DNA from: Solirubrobacter soli DSM 22325
GTDB taxonomy: Bacteria; Actinomycetota; Thermoleophilia; Solirubrobacterales; Solirubrobacteraceae
DNA: 64,000 nt
NCBI RefSeq assembly: GCF_000423665.1
Contig: NZ_KE384071.1
Span: 1-64,000, forward strand
Direction of reading: 5' to 3'
Shown piece by piece: positions 33,953 through 41,288 of the stretch. Below the pieces are notes generated by a model. That model was not told the origin of the DNA and did no database searches. It saw only the letters and a program-made list of their open reading frames with translations. The position numbers and the translations under genes are program-made. Each line of letters opens with the position of its first letter. Position 1 is the first letter of the stretch.

Positions 33953-35823
33953 GGCGCGGCGTTCCCGTTGCTCGTCGGCACGGCGCGGACGTCGCCGAGG
34001 TGCGTGGTCAGCGCGGCGCCCTCGAGCGTCTCGAAGCGGACGAGCTCGCGGGCGATGGCCGCGACGACGCCCCAGTTCGCCTGCAGCGTCTGCGCCGCGC
34101 GCTGCTCGGCCGCCTCGACGATCGTGCGCGTCTCGGCGTCGATGCGCTCGAGCGTGGCGGGGCCGACGCTGCCGAGCTCCTGCAGCGAGGCGCCGAGGAA
34201 GACCTCCGCGTTGTGCTCGCCGATCGTCACGGGACCGAGCGAGGACATGCCGAAGGAGGTGACCATCGAGCGCGCGAGCTGGGTCGCGGTGTGCAGGTCC
34301 TCGTTGACCGCGGTGGAGACCTCGCCGAAGGCCACCCGCTCGGCGGCCGCGCCCGCCATCGTCACCGTCAGCTGACGCTCGAGGTCGCTGCGCCGAAGCA
34401 CCGTCCGGTCGCGGTCGAGCAGCAGCGCCGTCGCGCGCCCGAGCCGGCGACCGCGGGCGACGATCGACAGGCCGTGGATCTGCTCGCCGTCGCCGTGCGC
34501 GGCGGCCACCACCGCGTGCGCGGCCTCGTGGACGGCGATCGTCTCGAGCTCGTCGTCGCTCAACACGTGCGTCTCGGTGCGCGGCCCGCCGACGACCCGT
34601 GCGATCGCCTCGTCGAAGTCGTGCACGGCGATCGCGTGATGCCCGCCCCGCGCGCTCAGCAGCGCCGCCTCGTTGACGACGTTCTCGAGCTCGGCGCCGG
34701 TGAACCCCGGGCAGCGGCGGGCGATGTCGGCGGCGACGACGTCCTCGGTCACCGGCCGGCCCGCGAGGTAGAGCTCGAGGATCTCCGTCCGCCCCTCGGC
34801 GTCAGGGGCGTCGACGGTGATCTGGCGGTCGAAGCGCCCCGGGCGCAGGAGCGCGGGGTCGAGGATGTCCGGGCGGTTGGTCGCGGCCAGGACGATCAGG
34901 CCGCGGCCGGCGTCGAAGCCGTCCATCTCGACCAGCAGCTGGTTGAGCGTCTGCTCGCGCTCGTCGTTGCCCTGACCGACGCCGGCGCCGCGCTTGCGGC
35001 CGACGGCGTCGAGCTCGTCGATGAACACGATCGCGGGCGCGGCGGCGCGGGCCTTCGCGAACAGGTCACGGATGCGCGCGGCGCCGACGCCGACCAGCGA
35101 CTCGACGAACTCCGCGCCGGACACCGAGAAGAACGCGGCGTGCGCCTCGCCCGCGGTCGCCCGCGCGAGCAGCGTCTTGCCGGTACCGGGCGGGCCGACG
35201 AGCAGCGCGCCCTTCGGCGGCCGCGCGCCCAGCTCCGCGTAGCGGTCCGGGTACCGCAGCAGGTCGCACAGCTCCTCGAGCTCGGCGACGGCGCTGCCCG
35301 CACCCGCGACGTCCTTGAACGACGGCCCGCCCTCGGCGCCCGGACCGAGCGCCGAGCGGCGCCCGCGCCAGCGCGAGAACGCGCCCATCCCACCCGCGTC
35401 GGACTGCTGGCTGAGCCGCATGAAGAGCGCGAACAGCGCCGACAGGATCAGGATCGGCAGCAGCACCTGCACGATCAGGCGCCGCGCCTGCTTGCCGCTC
35501 TGCGCGTCGATCGTGACCGCGGCGCCCTTCGTCGTCATCTCGTTCAGGAGCTGGTCCTGCAGCGAACCGTTGGCGGGGTAGGTCGCCCACAACCGCTCGC
35601 CCGAGCGGTCGGTGACGAGCACGCGATGGTCGTAGTCGAGCTGCACCGCGGTGCGGACCTGCGCCGCGTTTGCGAGCCGCTGCACGCGCGAGTACGGGAC
35701 CTCCGCGCCGCTCGAGCGCGGCTGCGTGGCCCCGAGGAGCACGATGAAGACGATCAGCAGGACGGCCGCGAGCGCGGCGAAGGCCGCCACGAGCGGCTCG
35801 ATGGAGAATCGGGGAAGGCGCAC
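33949..35823 (-). CDS. FtsH-type membrane AAA+ metalloprotease (paralogue)
   Basis: A 624-aa protease. Two N-terminal helices (about 10-32 and 118-138) flank a small outer domain. AAA+ module: Walker A GPPGTGKT at about 210-217, Walker B IVFIDELDAVGRKR, second region of homology NRPDILDPALLRPGRFDRQI. Peptidase M41: HEXXH H432-E-A-A-H436, with the third zinc ligand expected in NEDLHTATQLA. The enzyme unfolds and degrades membrane or soluble proteins. It is shorter and more divergent than housekeeping FtsH and is coupled by a 4-bp overlap to the 1650-aa membrane protein. A dedicated quality-control or processing role for that protein or the injection locus is inferred. Confidence 0.88.
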   Translation of the reverse strand: MRLPRFSIEPLVAAFAALAAVLLIVFIVLLGATQPRSSGAEVPYSRVQRLANAAQVRTAVQLDYDHRVLVTDRSGERLWATYPANGSLQDQLLNEMTTKGAAVTIDAQSGKQARRLIVQVLLPILILSALFALFMRLSQQSDAGGMGAFSRWRGRRSALGPGAEGGPSFKDVAGAGSAVAELEELCDLLRYPDRYAELGARPPKGALLVGPPGTGKTLLARATAGEAHAAFFSVSGAEFVESLVGVGAARIRDLFAKARAAAPAIVFIDELDAVGRKRGAGVGQGNDEREQTLNQLLVEMDGFDAGRGLIVLAATNRPDILDPALLRPGRFDRQITVDAPDAEGRTEILELYLAGRPVTEDVVAADIARRCPGFTGAELENVVNEAALLSARGGHHAIAVHDFDEAIARVVGGPRTETHVLSDDELETIAVHEAAHAVVAAAHGDGEQIHGLSIVARGRRLGRATALLLDRDRTVLRRSDLERQLTVTMAGAAAERVAFGEVSTAVNEDLHTATQLARSMVTSFGMSSLGPVTIGEHNAEVFLGASLQELGSVGPATLERIDAETRTIVEAAEQRAAQTLQANWGVVAAIARELVRFETLEGAALTTHLGDVRAVPTSNGNAAP

Positions 35824-35877
35824 GGAATGGTCAAAAAGCGAGAAGCCAATGCAGCACTCTACGTCGGTGTGTCGTGA

Positions 35878-35897
35878 CCGTCTTTCGGAATAGACGG
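35878..35897 (-). terminator. Hairpin between methyltransferase and ftsH-like genes
   Basis: CCGTCT (35878-35883) pairs with AGACGG (35892-35897) across 8 nt, lying downstream of the methyltransferase stop (35926). An outer pair GTCGTGAC (35871-35878) and GTCACGAC (35925-35932) brackets it. It could end the methyltransferase transcript or regulate the ftsH-like gene. No clear promoter was identified in the 102-bp gap. Confidence 0.4.
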
Positions 35898-35925
35898 ATG
35901 TCCAGGCCCGTCTAGCCGTGTGGTG

Positions 35926-37341
35926 TCACGACTGCAGCAGGAACAGCTTCGCCAATTCGCCCAGGTTGTTGTCAATATCTCTCTCGGTCAGCTCGAGGCC
36001 TGTGCGGTCCTTGAGCTCGGCGCGGATCGCGGCGCGATCGCGCGTGCCGTCGAGGAGGGTGATCAGCAGCCGGGCGGCCGGTTCCTCCATGTGGATCGTC
36101 GTATAGGCGAGCGACGTCAGCGGCTCGCCCCGTTCGGCCTGCCAGCGGGCCAGCGCGGACGCCATCGGGCGCTCGGACGCCTCGGTCGGCCAGATCAGGG
36201 GCGCGGCGTGGGGCAGCAGCCGCTCGCGCCGGAAGCCGTCGAGCAGCGCGACCGCCAGCTCGTGCCGGTCCGCCCCGAGCCGCTCGCGCAGCGCCTCGAA
36301 GTCGAGCGTGCGCGACCCGAGCTGCGCGAGCTCCGCGTAGACGTCGGCGAGCAGGCCGACCTCGAGCGGGTCGGCGTTGGCCAGGGCCGCCCAGTGCAGC
36401 CGCTCGGTGAGCTCCGGGACCGGCTCGACACCCGCCGGTGCGTGCTCGCCATGACACAGGACGCTCTGCCGGAAGTGCCGGACGGTCAGCAGGTCGCTGT
36501 AGTTCTCGAACGCGATCCGGTCGCCCCCGGCGAGTTTCCACAGCTCGGGCTCGACGTCGAGCGGCAGCATCTCGGTGCGCAGGCCGTACAGGTCGGCCTC
36601 GCCGACGTAGCCGAGGCCGTGCTCGGCGGCGTGGGCGGCGAAGTCGGCGAACCAGTGGCAGACCCAGTGCTCGCTGAGGTCGTCGTGCACGAGCCGGTAG
36701 AGCGGGCCGTCCGCGAGCGGCGGGATCTCGCGCACCAGGACCGAGCCGAACGTGTCGGCGGAGCTCATCCGGTGCTCCTTGAGGAAGCGGAAGAGCTCGC
36801 GCGCCTTCTCGGCCTGCGCCGCCTCGTCACCCGGCGGGACGTCACGCGCGTGCCAGAGCCCGGCGTCGCGCAGCATGCGGCGGAAGTAGCCGCCCGGCTC
36901 GGCGTTGTAGGAGACGTAGGCGATCCCGTTCGGCACCAGCCGCTCGCGGATCGTCGCCAGCAGCGCGTCGCGGGCGTCGGCCGGCACCCAGCTGTAGAGG
37001 CCGTGGGCGACGATGAAGTCGAACTCGCCGATGTCGTCGAGCGCGCGGACGTCGCCGTGGCGCAGCTCGACGTTGCCGAGGCCGATCTCGGCGATCTGCC
37101 GCTGACCTTCCGCGATCGGCTCGGCCGCCAGGTCGACCCCGAGCGCGCTGATGCCCGGGGTGGCCGCGGCCATCGCGATCAGATTGCCGCCGGCACCGCA
37201 GCCGAGCTCCAGGACGCGAGCTGTGAAAGGGTCCGGGGGGTGGAGCCCGTACAAGACCGCAACTGTCGCGAGCCGGTCCGGATGGGTCTGCCCGTACGGA
37301 AAATTGGAGTATCGAACGGCGTCGTATACGTAGTCGGACAT
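35926..37341 (-). CDS. SAM methyltransferase with PKMT-type regulatory domain
   Basis: A 471-aa protein. The class I Rossmann methyltransferase occupies about 25-170: SAM motif I VLELGCGAGGNLIAMA at about 43-58, motif II region VELRHGDVRAL, and post-motif FDFIVAHGLYSWVP. Residues about 200-300 match the methyltransferase regulatory domain, and the C-terminus is a PqqD/PKMT-like winged segment (LLITLLDGTRDRAAIRAEL). The order resembles bacterial protein-lysine methyltransferases of the rickettsial outer-membrane type. ATG 37341 has AGGG 8 nt upstream. It diverges from the CIS structural operon by 50 bp, so modification of a CIS or envelope protein is a reasonable inference. Confidence 0.82.
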   Translation of the reverse strand: MSDYVYDAVRYSNFPYGQTHPDRLATVAVLYGLHPPDPFTARVLELGCGAGGNLIAMAAATPGISALGVDLAAEPIAEGQRQIAEIGLGNVELRHGDVRALDDIGEFDFIVAHGLYSWVPADARDALLATIRERLVPNGIAYVSYNAEPGGYFRRMLRDAGLWHARDVPPGDEAAQAEKARELFRFLKEHRMSSADTFGSVLVREIPPLADGPLYRLVHDDLSEHWVCHWFADFAAHAAEHGLGYVGEADLYGLRTEMLPLDVEPELWKLAGGDRIAFENYSDLLTVRHFRQSVLCHGEHAPAGVEPVPELTERLHWAALANADPLEVGLLADVYAELAQLGSRTLDFEALRERLGADRHELAVALLDGFRRERLLPHAAPLIWPTEASERPMASALARWQAERGEPLTSLAYTTIHMEEPAARLLITLLDGTRDRAAIRAELKDRTGLELTERDIDNNLGELAKLFLLQS

Positions 37342-37391
37342 CGACCCTGCATTTTTCACACCACGCGTTCCGGTGACAGTAGGGTCGGCCC
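37342..37391. promoter_or_regulatory. Divergent promoter of the CIS structural operon
   Basis: A 50-bp gap separates the methyltransferase start (37341) from the first structural gene (37392). CGACCCT (37342-37348) and AGGGTCG (37381-37387) form a 7-bp inverted repeat. Each arm also supplies the AGGG ribosome site of the adjacent gene, so the symmetry may be translational and not an operator. Confidence 0.4.
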
Positions 37392-38240
37392 GTGCTGACC
37401 GTCGAAGTGCCGCTCAACACGATGCTCGCGGACCTCGACGAGACCCTCCGCGGGATGCTCAAAAGCGAGCTCGAACGCCACGGATTCGAAGGCGTCGACA
37501 TCGCGTTCGACGCACCCGCGCGTGAGTGGTCCGGACAGCTCTCCAAGCCGACCGTGAACATGTTCCTCTACGACCTCCGCGAGTCGGAGACGATGCGCAC
37601 CTCGGAGTGGTCGCGCATCTCCAAGGACGGGCGCACGTTCGAGGGCCGGCCGCCGATGATCATGGAGTGCTCGTACGCCGTCACGGCGTGGACGCAGGCC
37701 GTCGAGGACGAGCACCGCCTGCTCTCGCAGGTCCTGGCGATCTTCAATGCCTACCCGGAGCTCCCCCAGGAGGTGCTCAACGGGCGCCTGTCCAACGGCG
37801 CGCAGATCCCGATCAAGGCCCGCATCGGCCAGGGCAAGGGCGAGAAATCGGACTTCTGGAGCGCGGTCGGCGGGCAGTACAAGGTCTCGCTGGACTACGT
37901 CCTGCGGCTTTCGGTCGAGTCCGGCGCCAAGCTCGAGCGCGGACCCGAAGTCCGCACGCAGACCGTCCGCACGCGGCTCGCCGACGGGCCGCAGCGCGCG
38001 ATCGTCGAGATGCACCGCTCCGTCGGGCGCGTCTCCGACAAGAAGGGCCAGCCGCTCGGCGACGTCTGGATCACGCTCCCGGACACGGGGATGTGGACGT
38101 CCAGCAGCGCCGACGGCCGTTTCCGCTTCGACCGCCTGCCGCCGGGCCGCCATCGGCTGCTCGCGCGCACGGTCGACGGCAAGCAGGCGGATGCACAGCT
38201 TGAAGTCCCGGGAGCCGGGGTCGACCTGGTGATGGGATGA
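37392..38240 (+). CDS. DUF4255 tail-terminator/cap protein (Pvc16-like)
   Basis: A 282-aa structural protein. Residues 1-185 match DUF4255 of eCIS and phage-tail loci: TMLADLDETLRGMLKSEL, then KPTVNMFLYDLRESETMRTS, PPMIMECSYAVTAWTQAVED and EHRLLSQVLAIFNAYPELP. In Afp/PVC this protein caps the distal sheath and tube. Residues about 215-282 add a carboxypeptidase-regulatory-like beta-sandwich (GQPLGDVWITLPDTGMWTSS, GRFRFDRLPPGRHRLLART), an extra domain that could attach the cap to another surface. GTG 37392 is preceded by AGGG. It opens the structural operon. Confidence 0.88.
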   Translation: MLTVEVPLNTMLADLDETLRGMLKSELERHGFEGVDIAFDAPAREWSGQLSKPTVNMFLYDLRESETMRTSEWSRISKDGRTFEGRPPMIMECSYAVTAWTQAVEDEHRLLSQVLAIFNAYPELPQEVLNGRLSNGAQIPIKARIGQGKGEKSDFWSAVGGQYKVSLDYVLRLSVESGAKLERGPEVRTQTVRTRLADGPQRAIVEMHRSVGRVSDKKGQPLGDVWITLPDTGMWTSSSADGRFRFDRLPPGRHRLLARTVDGKQADAQLEVPGAGVDLVMG

Positions 38241-38312
38241 TCCGCGGGGTTTGCCCGAAAGGCTGCCTCGCGGCCTCTGGCCGTCCGGACGACGGACCGG
38301 GAAGGTTGGGGC

Positions 38313-38681
38313 ATGGCTGTTGAGCCCCGTCCCAGCGTCCTGCTCGGAAACCTCGGCCCGATCATGCGTCTCGGCATGAATCGGGTCCTGAGCGAGCAGG
38401 GCTGCCAAGTGGTCGGTCAGGAGGACCGGCCCAGCGCCATCATCGGGGCCGCGCATCGGCTGCGCCCCGACATCGTGGTGCTCGATCTCGACAACGGTTC
38501 CTCGTACGAGCTCGCCCAACTCGTACGAGGCGCGTCTCCCGAGACCACCGTCGTGCTCTGGGCCAGGGAGGAGGACCTCATGGAGGTCCTCGAGCCGGCT
38601 TCGAGCACATCCCGTCTCGTCTCCGCTCCGATCGTGGAGCGGCTCCGAGGCGAACTGAGCGGCCAGCACGTCCACGAGTGA
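38313..38681 (+). CDS. Degenerate receiver-domain protein in CIS operon
   Basis: A 122-aa protein folded like a response-regulator receiver: LLGNLGPIMRLGMNRVLSEQ corresponds to the first beta-alpha, RPDIVVLDLDNGSS to the phospho-acceptor strand (D58), and TVVLWAREED to beta 4. The acidic pair that binds magnesium is replaced by G12-N13, and the conserved switch lysine is missing. No output domain follows. It is probably a phosphorylation-independent interaction module. It lies 72 bp after the cap gene and 9 bp before the sheath gene, so it is likely produced with the particle. Confidence 0.7.
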   Translation: MAVEPRPSVLLGNLGPIMRLGMNRVLSEQGCQVVGQEDRPSAIIGAAHRLRPDIVVLDLDNGSSYELAQLVRGASPETTVVLWAREEDLMEVLEPASSTSRLVSAPIVERLRGELSGQHVHE

Positions 38682-38690
38682 AGGAGTGAA

Positions 38691-40250
38691 ATGCCCACGT
38701 ACCTGACTCCCGGCGTTTACGTCGAGGAGGTTCCGTCCGCGAACAAGCCGATCGAGGGCGTGAGCACGTCGATCGCTGCGTTCGTGGGCTTGGCGCCGGG
38801 CGGCCCGGTCAACACGCCGATGCGGATCTCGAACTGGACCCAGTTCGCGAAGATCTACGGCGACCCGAACGAGCCGGACAACGGGCCGTTCATGGAGGGC
38901 GCGTACCTCGCGCACTCCGTCTATGGGTTCTTCCAGAACGGCGGGACCCTGTGTTGGATCGTCCGCGTCGGCGAGGACGGCGGCTCCAACGGCTCCGGTC
39001 CCGCGGCGCGCGCCGCGCTGCCGGCGGCGGCGGACTCGTCGGTCGAGACGTACAGCGCGGTCGCACTGGCCGCCGGCGACGTCGAGGTCGAGATCACCGA
39101 GGAGCCGTCCGCGGGCGACGGCGCCGACAAGACCTACACGGTCAAGGTCAGCTCGGGCTCCGACAAGGAGGAGTTCACGGGGCTGTCGACCAAGAAGGGC
39201 CGGACCAACCTGGCCACGAAGGTCAACGCCCAGTCCAAGCTGATCAAGATCGAGGACACCGGCGCGTCGCTGCCCGAGGCGCAGCGGGCTCCCGCCCTCG
39301 GCACGTTCAAGCTGTCGGCCCCGTCGATCGCCCCCACGGCGGTCAAGGGCTCGCACTTCGCCGGCGACGTCGCCCGGCGCAAGGGCCTCGGCGGCCTCGC
39401 CGCCGTCGACGAGATCACGATGGTGGTCGCGCCCGACATCGTCAAGCTGATCGGCGAGGACGGCGACGACACGCAGTTCCGTGACCTCCAGGGGAAGCTG
39501 ATCGCGCACGCCGAGGGCTCGGGCGATCGCATGGCGATCCTCGACACCCCGCCGAACCTGATCCCGCAGGAAGTGCTCGAGTGGCGCATGAACACCGCGG
39601 GCTATGACTCCAAGTTCGCGGCGCTCTACTACCCGTGGATCGAGGTTCAGGATCCGCTGACCAACCAGCCGATCATGATCCCGCCGTCCGGCCACGTGGC
39701 CGGCCTGTGGTGCCGCACGGACTCGACGCGCGGCGTGCACAAGGCGCCGGCGAACGAGGTCGCGCTCGGCGCCAACGGCCTCGGCTTCCAGGTCACGCAG
39801 GCGGAGCAGGGCGGCCTGAACAAGGTCGGCATCAACTGCATCCGCGCGTTCCCGGGCCGCGGCATCCGCGTCTGGGGCGCCCGCACGATGTCGAGCGACC
39901 CCGAGTGGCGCTACATCAACGTTCGCCGCCTGTTCAACTTCGTCTCCGAGAGCATCATGGAGGGGACGCAGTGGAGCGTGTTCGAGCCCAACGACGAGAA
40001 GCTGTGGATCCAGCTTCGGATCGCGGCGACGAACTTCCTCACGCGTGTGTGGAGCGACGGGGCGCTGTTCGGCTCCACCCCGGCGCAGGCGTTCTACGTC
40101 AAGTGCGACTCGGAGACCAACCCGCCCGAAGTGATCGAGGCCGGGCAGGTCATCTGCGAGATCGGCATCGCGCCCGTGAAGCCGGCCGAGTTCGTGATCT
40201 TCCGGCTGAGCCAGTTCAGCGGCGGCGAAGGCGCCGAAGTCTCCGAGTAG
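38691..40250 (+). CDS. Contractile sheath protein (Pvc2-like)
   Basis: A 519-aa tail-sheath protein. The N-terminal signature TYLTPGVYVEEVPSANKPIE and GVSTSIAAFVGLAPGGPVN is diagnostic. The C-terminal sheath core contains GINCIRAFPGRGIRVWGART, WRYINVRRLFNFVSESIMEG, WSVFEPNDEKLWIQLRIAAT and GTPAQAFYVKCD-like text (STPAQAFYVKCDSETNP). A middle domain (about 115-225) is rich in charged beta structure and is likely the surface domain. Sheath subunits store contraction energy around the inner tube. It is preceded by AAGGAG 5 nt before the ATG, a strong ribosome site that suits a high-copy structural protein. Confidence 0.95.
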   Translation: MPTYLTPGVYVEEVPSANKPIEGVSTSIAAFVGLAPGGPVNTPMRISNWTQFAKIYGDPNEPDNGPFMEGAYLAHSVYGFFQNGGTLCWIVRVGEDGGSNGSGPAARAALPAAADSSVETYSAVALAAGDVEVEITEEPSAGDGADKTYTVKVSSGSDKEEFTGLSTKKGRTNLATKVNAQSKLIKIEDTGASLPEAQRAPALGTFKLSAPSIAPTAVKGSHFAGDVARRKGLGGLAAVDEITMVVAPDIVKLIGEDGDDTQFRDLQGKLIAHAEGSGDRMAILDTPPNLIPQEVLEWRMNTAGYDSKFAALYYPWIEVQDPLTNQPIMIPPSGHVAGLWCRTDSTRGVHKAPANEVALGANGLGFQVTQAEQGGLNKVGINCIRAFPGRGIRVWGARTMSSDPEWRYINVRRLFNFVSESIMEGTQWSVFEPNDEKLWIQLRIAATNFLTRVWSDGALFGSTPAQAFYVKCDSETNPPEVIEAGQVICEIGIAPVKPAEFVIFRLSQFSGGEGAEVSE

Positions 40251-40283
40251 TCGACTGGGTTCGAGTAGAAAGGAACGACCGGC

Positions 40284-40730
40284 ATGCCGGCTAATGACAA
40301 GGAAGCACACGTCCCAATTTGGTTCACCTTGAAGATCGGCGGCGCTGAGGCCGCAGGGTTCTTCAAGGAGGCCACGGGCTTCGACTCCGAGTCCGAGGTC
40401 ACCGAGATCAAGCGGTCGATGCCGAACGGCAAGACCGACGTGATCAAGGCCATGGGCAACACCAAGTGGGGCGACATCGAGCTCAAGCGCGGCGTCGACC
40501 AGGACAAGACGCTCTGGAACTGGCGCAAGATGATCGTCGACGGGCAGCTCAAGGAAGCCCGTAAGGACTGCACGGTCACGATGCTCGACTACATGGGCTC
40601 GCCCGTCGTCACGTACTCGATCGTCAACGCCTGGCCGAAGAAGTACACGGGTGTCGGCCTCAAGGCCGACTCGAACGAAGTGGCCGTGGAGGGCATCACG
40701 CTCTGCCACGAGGGCTTCGAGATCCAGTAA
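40284..40730 (+). CDS. Inner tube protein 1 (Pvc1-like, gp19 family)
   Basis: A 148-aa T4-gp19-like tube subunit. Typical segments: FTLKIGGAEAAGFFKEATGF, EIKRSMPNGKTDVIKAMGNT, GDIELKRGVDQDKTLWNWRK and YSIVNAWPKKYTGVGLKADS. It ends ITLCHEGFEIQ, the usual close of CIS tube proteins. It forms the hexameric-ring tube expelled on contraction. AAAGGA lies 9 nt before the ATG. It follows the sheath gene by 33 bp, the standard order. Confidence 0.95.
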   Translation: MPANDKEAHVPIWFTLKIGGAEAAGFFKEATGFDSESEVTEIKRSMPNGKTDVIKAMGNTKWGDIELKRGVDQDKTLWNWRKMIVDGQLKEARKDCTVTMLDYMGSPVVTYSIVNAWPKKYTGVGLKADSNEVAVEGITLCHEGFEIQ

Positions 40731-40734
40731 AGCC

Positions 40735-41109
40735 GTGAAGTCGGAGTACGCCTTCACCCTGCCGCGTGGGCTCGTCGACAGCGCCGGCAACGTGCACCGC
40801 GAGGGCACGATGCGGCTGGCGACGGCCCGCGACGAGATCGAGCCGTTGCGAAGCGTCGAGGTGCGCCAGAACGAGGCGTATCTCTCGGTGCTGCTGCTCG
40901 CCCGGACGGTCACGCGGATCGGGGAGTTCACAGAGATCACCCCCGAGTTGGTGGAAGGTCTGTACGCCGCCGATTTCGACCACCTCCAGCGCCTCTACGA
41001 GCGGATCAACTCCGACGGAGAGGCGGTGGGGGTGGTGTCGTGCCCAGTGTGTTCGGAGCAGTTCGAAGTGGACTTGACCGAAATAGAGGACGGCCGCCTG
41101 GGGGAATGA
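40735..41109 (+). CDS. Tail-assembly protein with C-terminal CxxC
   Basis: A 124-aa protein at the position of small eCIS tail-assembly proteins. It begins SEYAFTLPRGLVDSAGNVHR and contains RDEIEPLRSVEVRQNEAYLS then VTRIGEFTEITPELVEGLYA, the pattern of phage tail-assembly chaperones. The end, VVSCPVCSEQFEVDL, carries a CPVC pair that could bind zinc or form a disulfide. GTG 40735 lies 4 bp after the tube stop. Its stop overlaps the next gene (ATGA). Likely a non-structural chaperone for the tube or length protein. Confidence 0.75.
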   Translation: MKSEYAFTLPRGLVDSAGNVHREGTMRLATARDEIEPLRSVEVRQNEAYLSVLLLARTVTRIGEFTEITPELVEGLYAADFDHLQRLYERINSDGEAVGVVSCPVCSEQFEVDLTEIEDGRLGE

Positions 41110-41282
41110 TGCGGCCGTCTCCCGAGGAATTGCTCGGGGAGACGGCCCGCCTTGCCTACCACCTCCACTGGCCGCTCGAGACCATCCTCGATCTCGAGCA
41201 CGCCGACCGCCGCCGCTTCCTCCGCGAAGCAGAGTCCCTCGCCGTCGCGTCGGGGGACTTCGAGTACGTGACCGAGGAATAG
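41106..41282 (+). CDS. DUF6760-like small eCIS protein
   Basis: A 58-aa protein, too short for most gene finders but with strong family character: EELLGETARLAYHLHWPLET then ILDLEHADRRRFLREAESLA, the small helical domain repeatedly found between tube genes of eCIS loci. Start ATG 41106 overlaps the upstream stop by 4 bp; ATG 41109 is equally possible. Function is unknown; it is likely an assembly factor paired with the preceding chaperone-like gene, as in phage G/T chaperone pairs. Confidence 0.75.
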   Translation: MMRPSPEELLGETARLAYHLHWPLETILDLEHADRRRFLREAESLAVASGDFEYVTEE

Positions 41283-41288
41283 ACCTTC

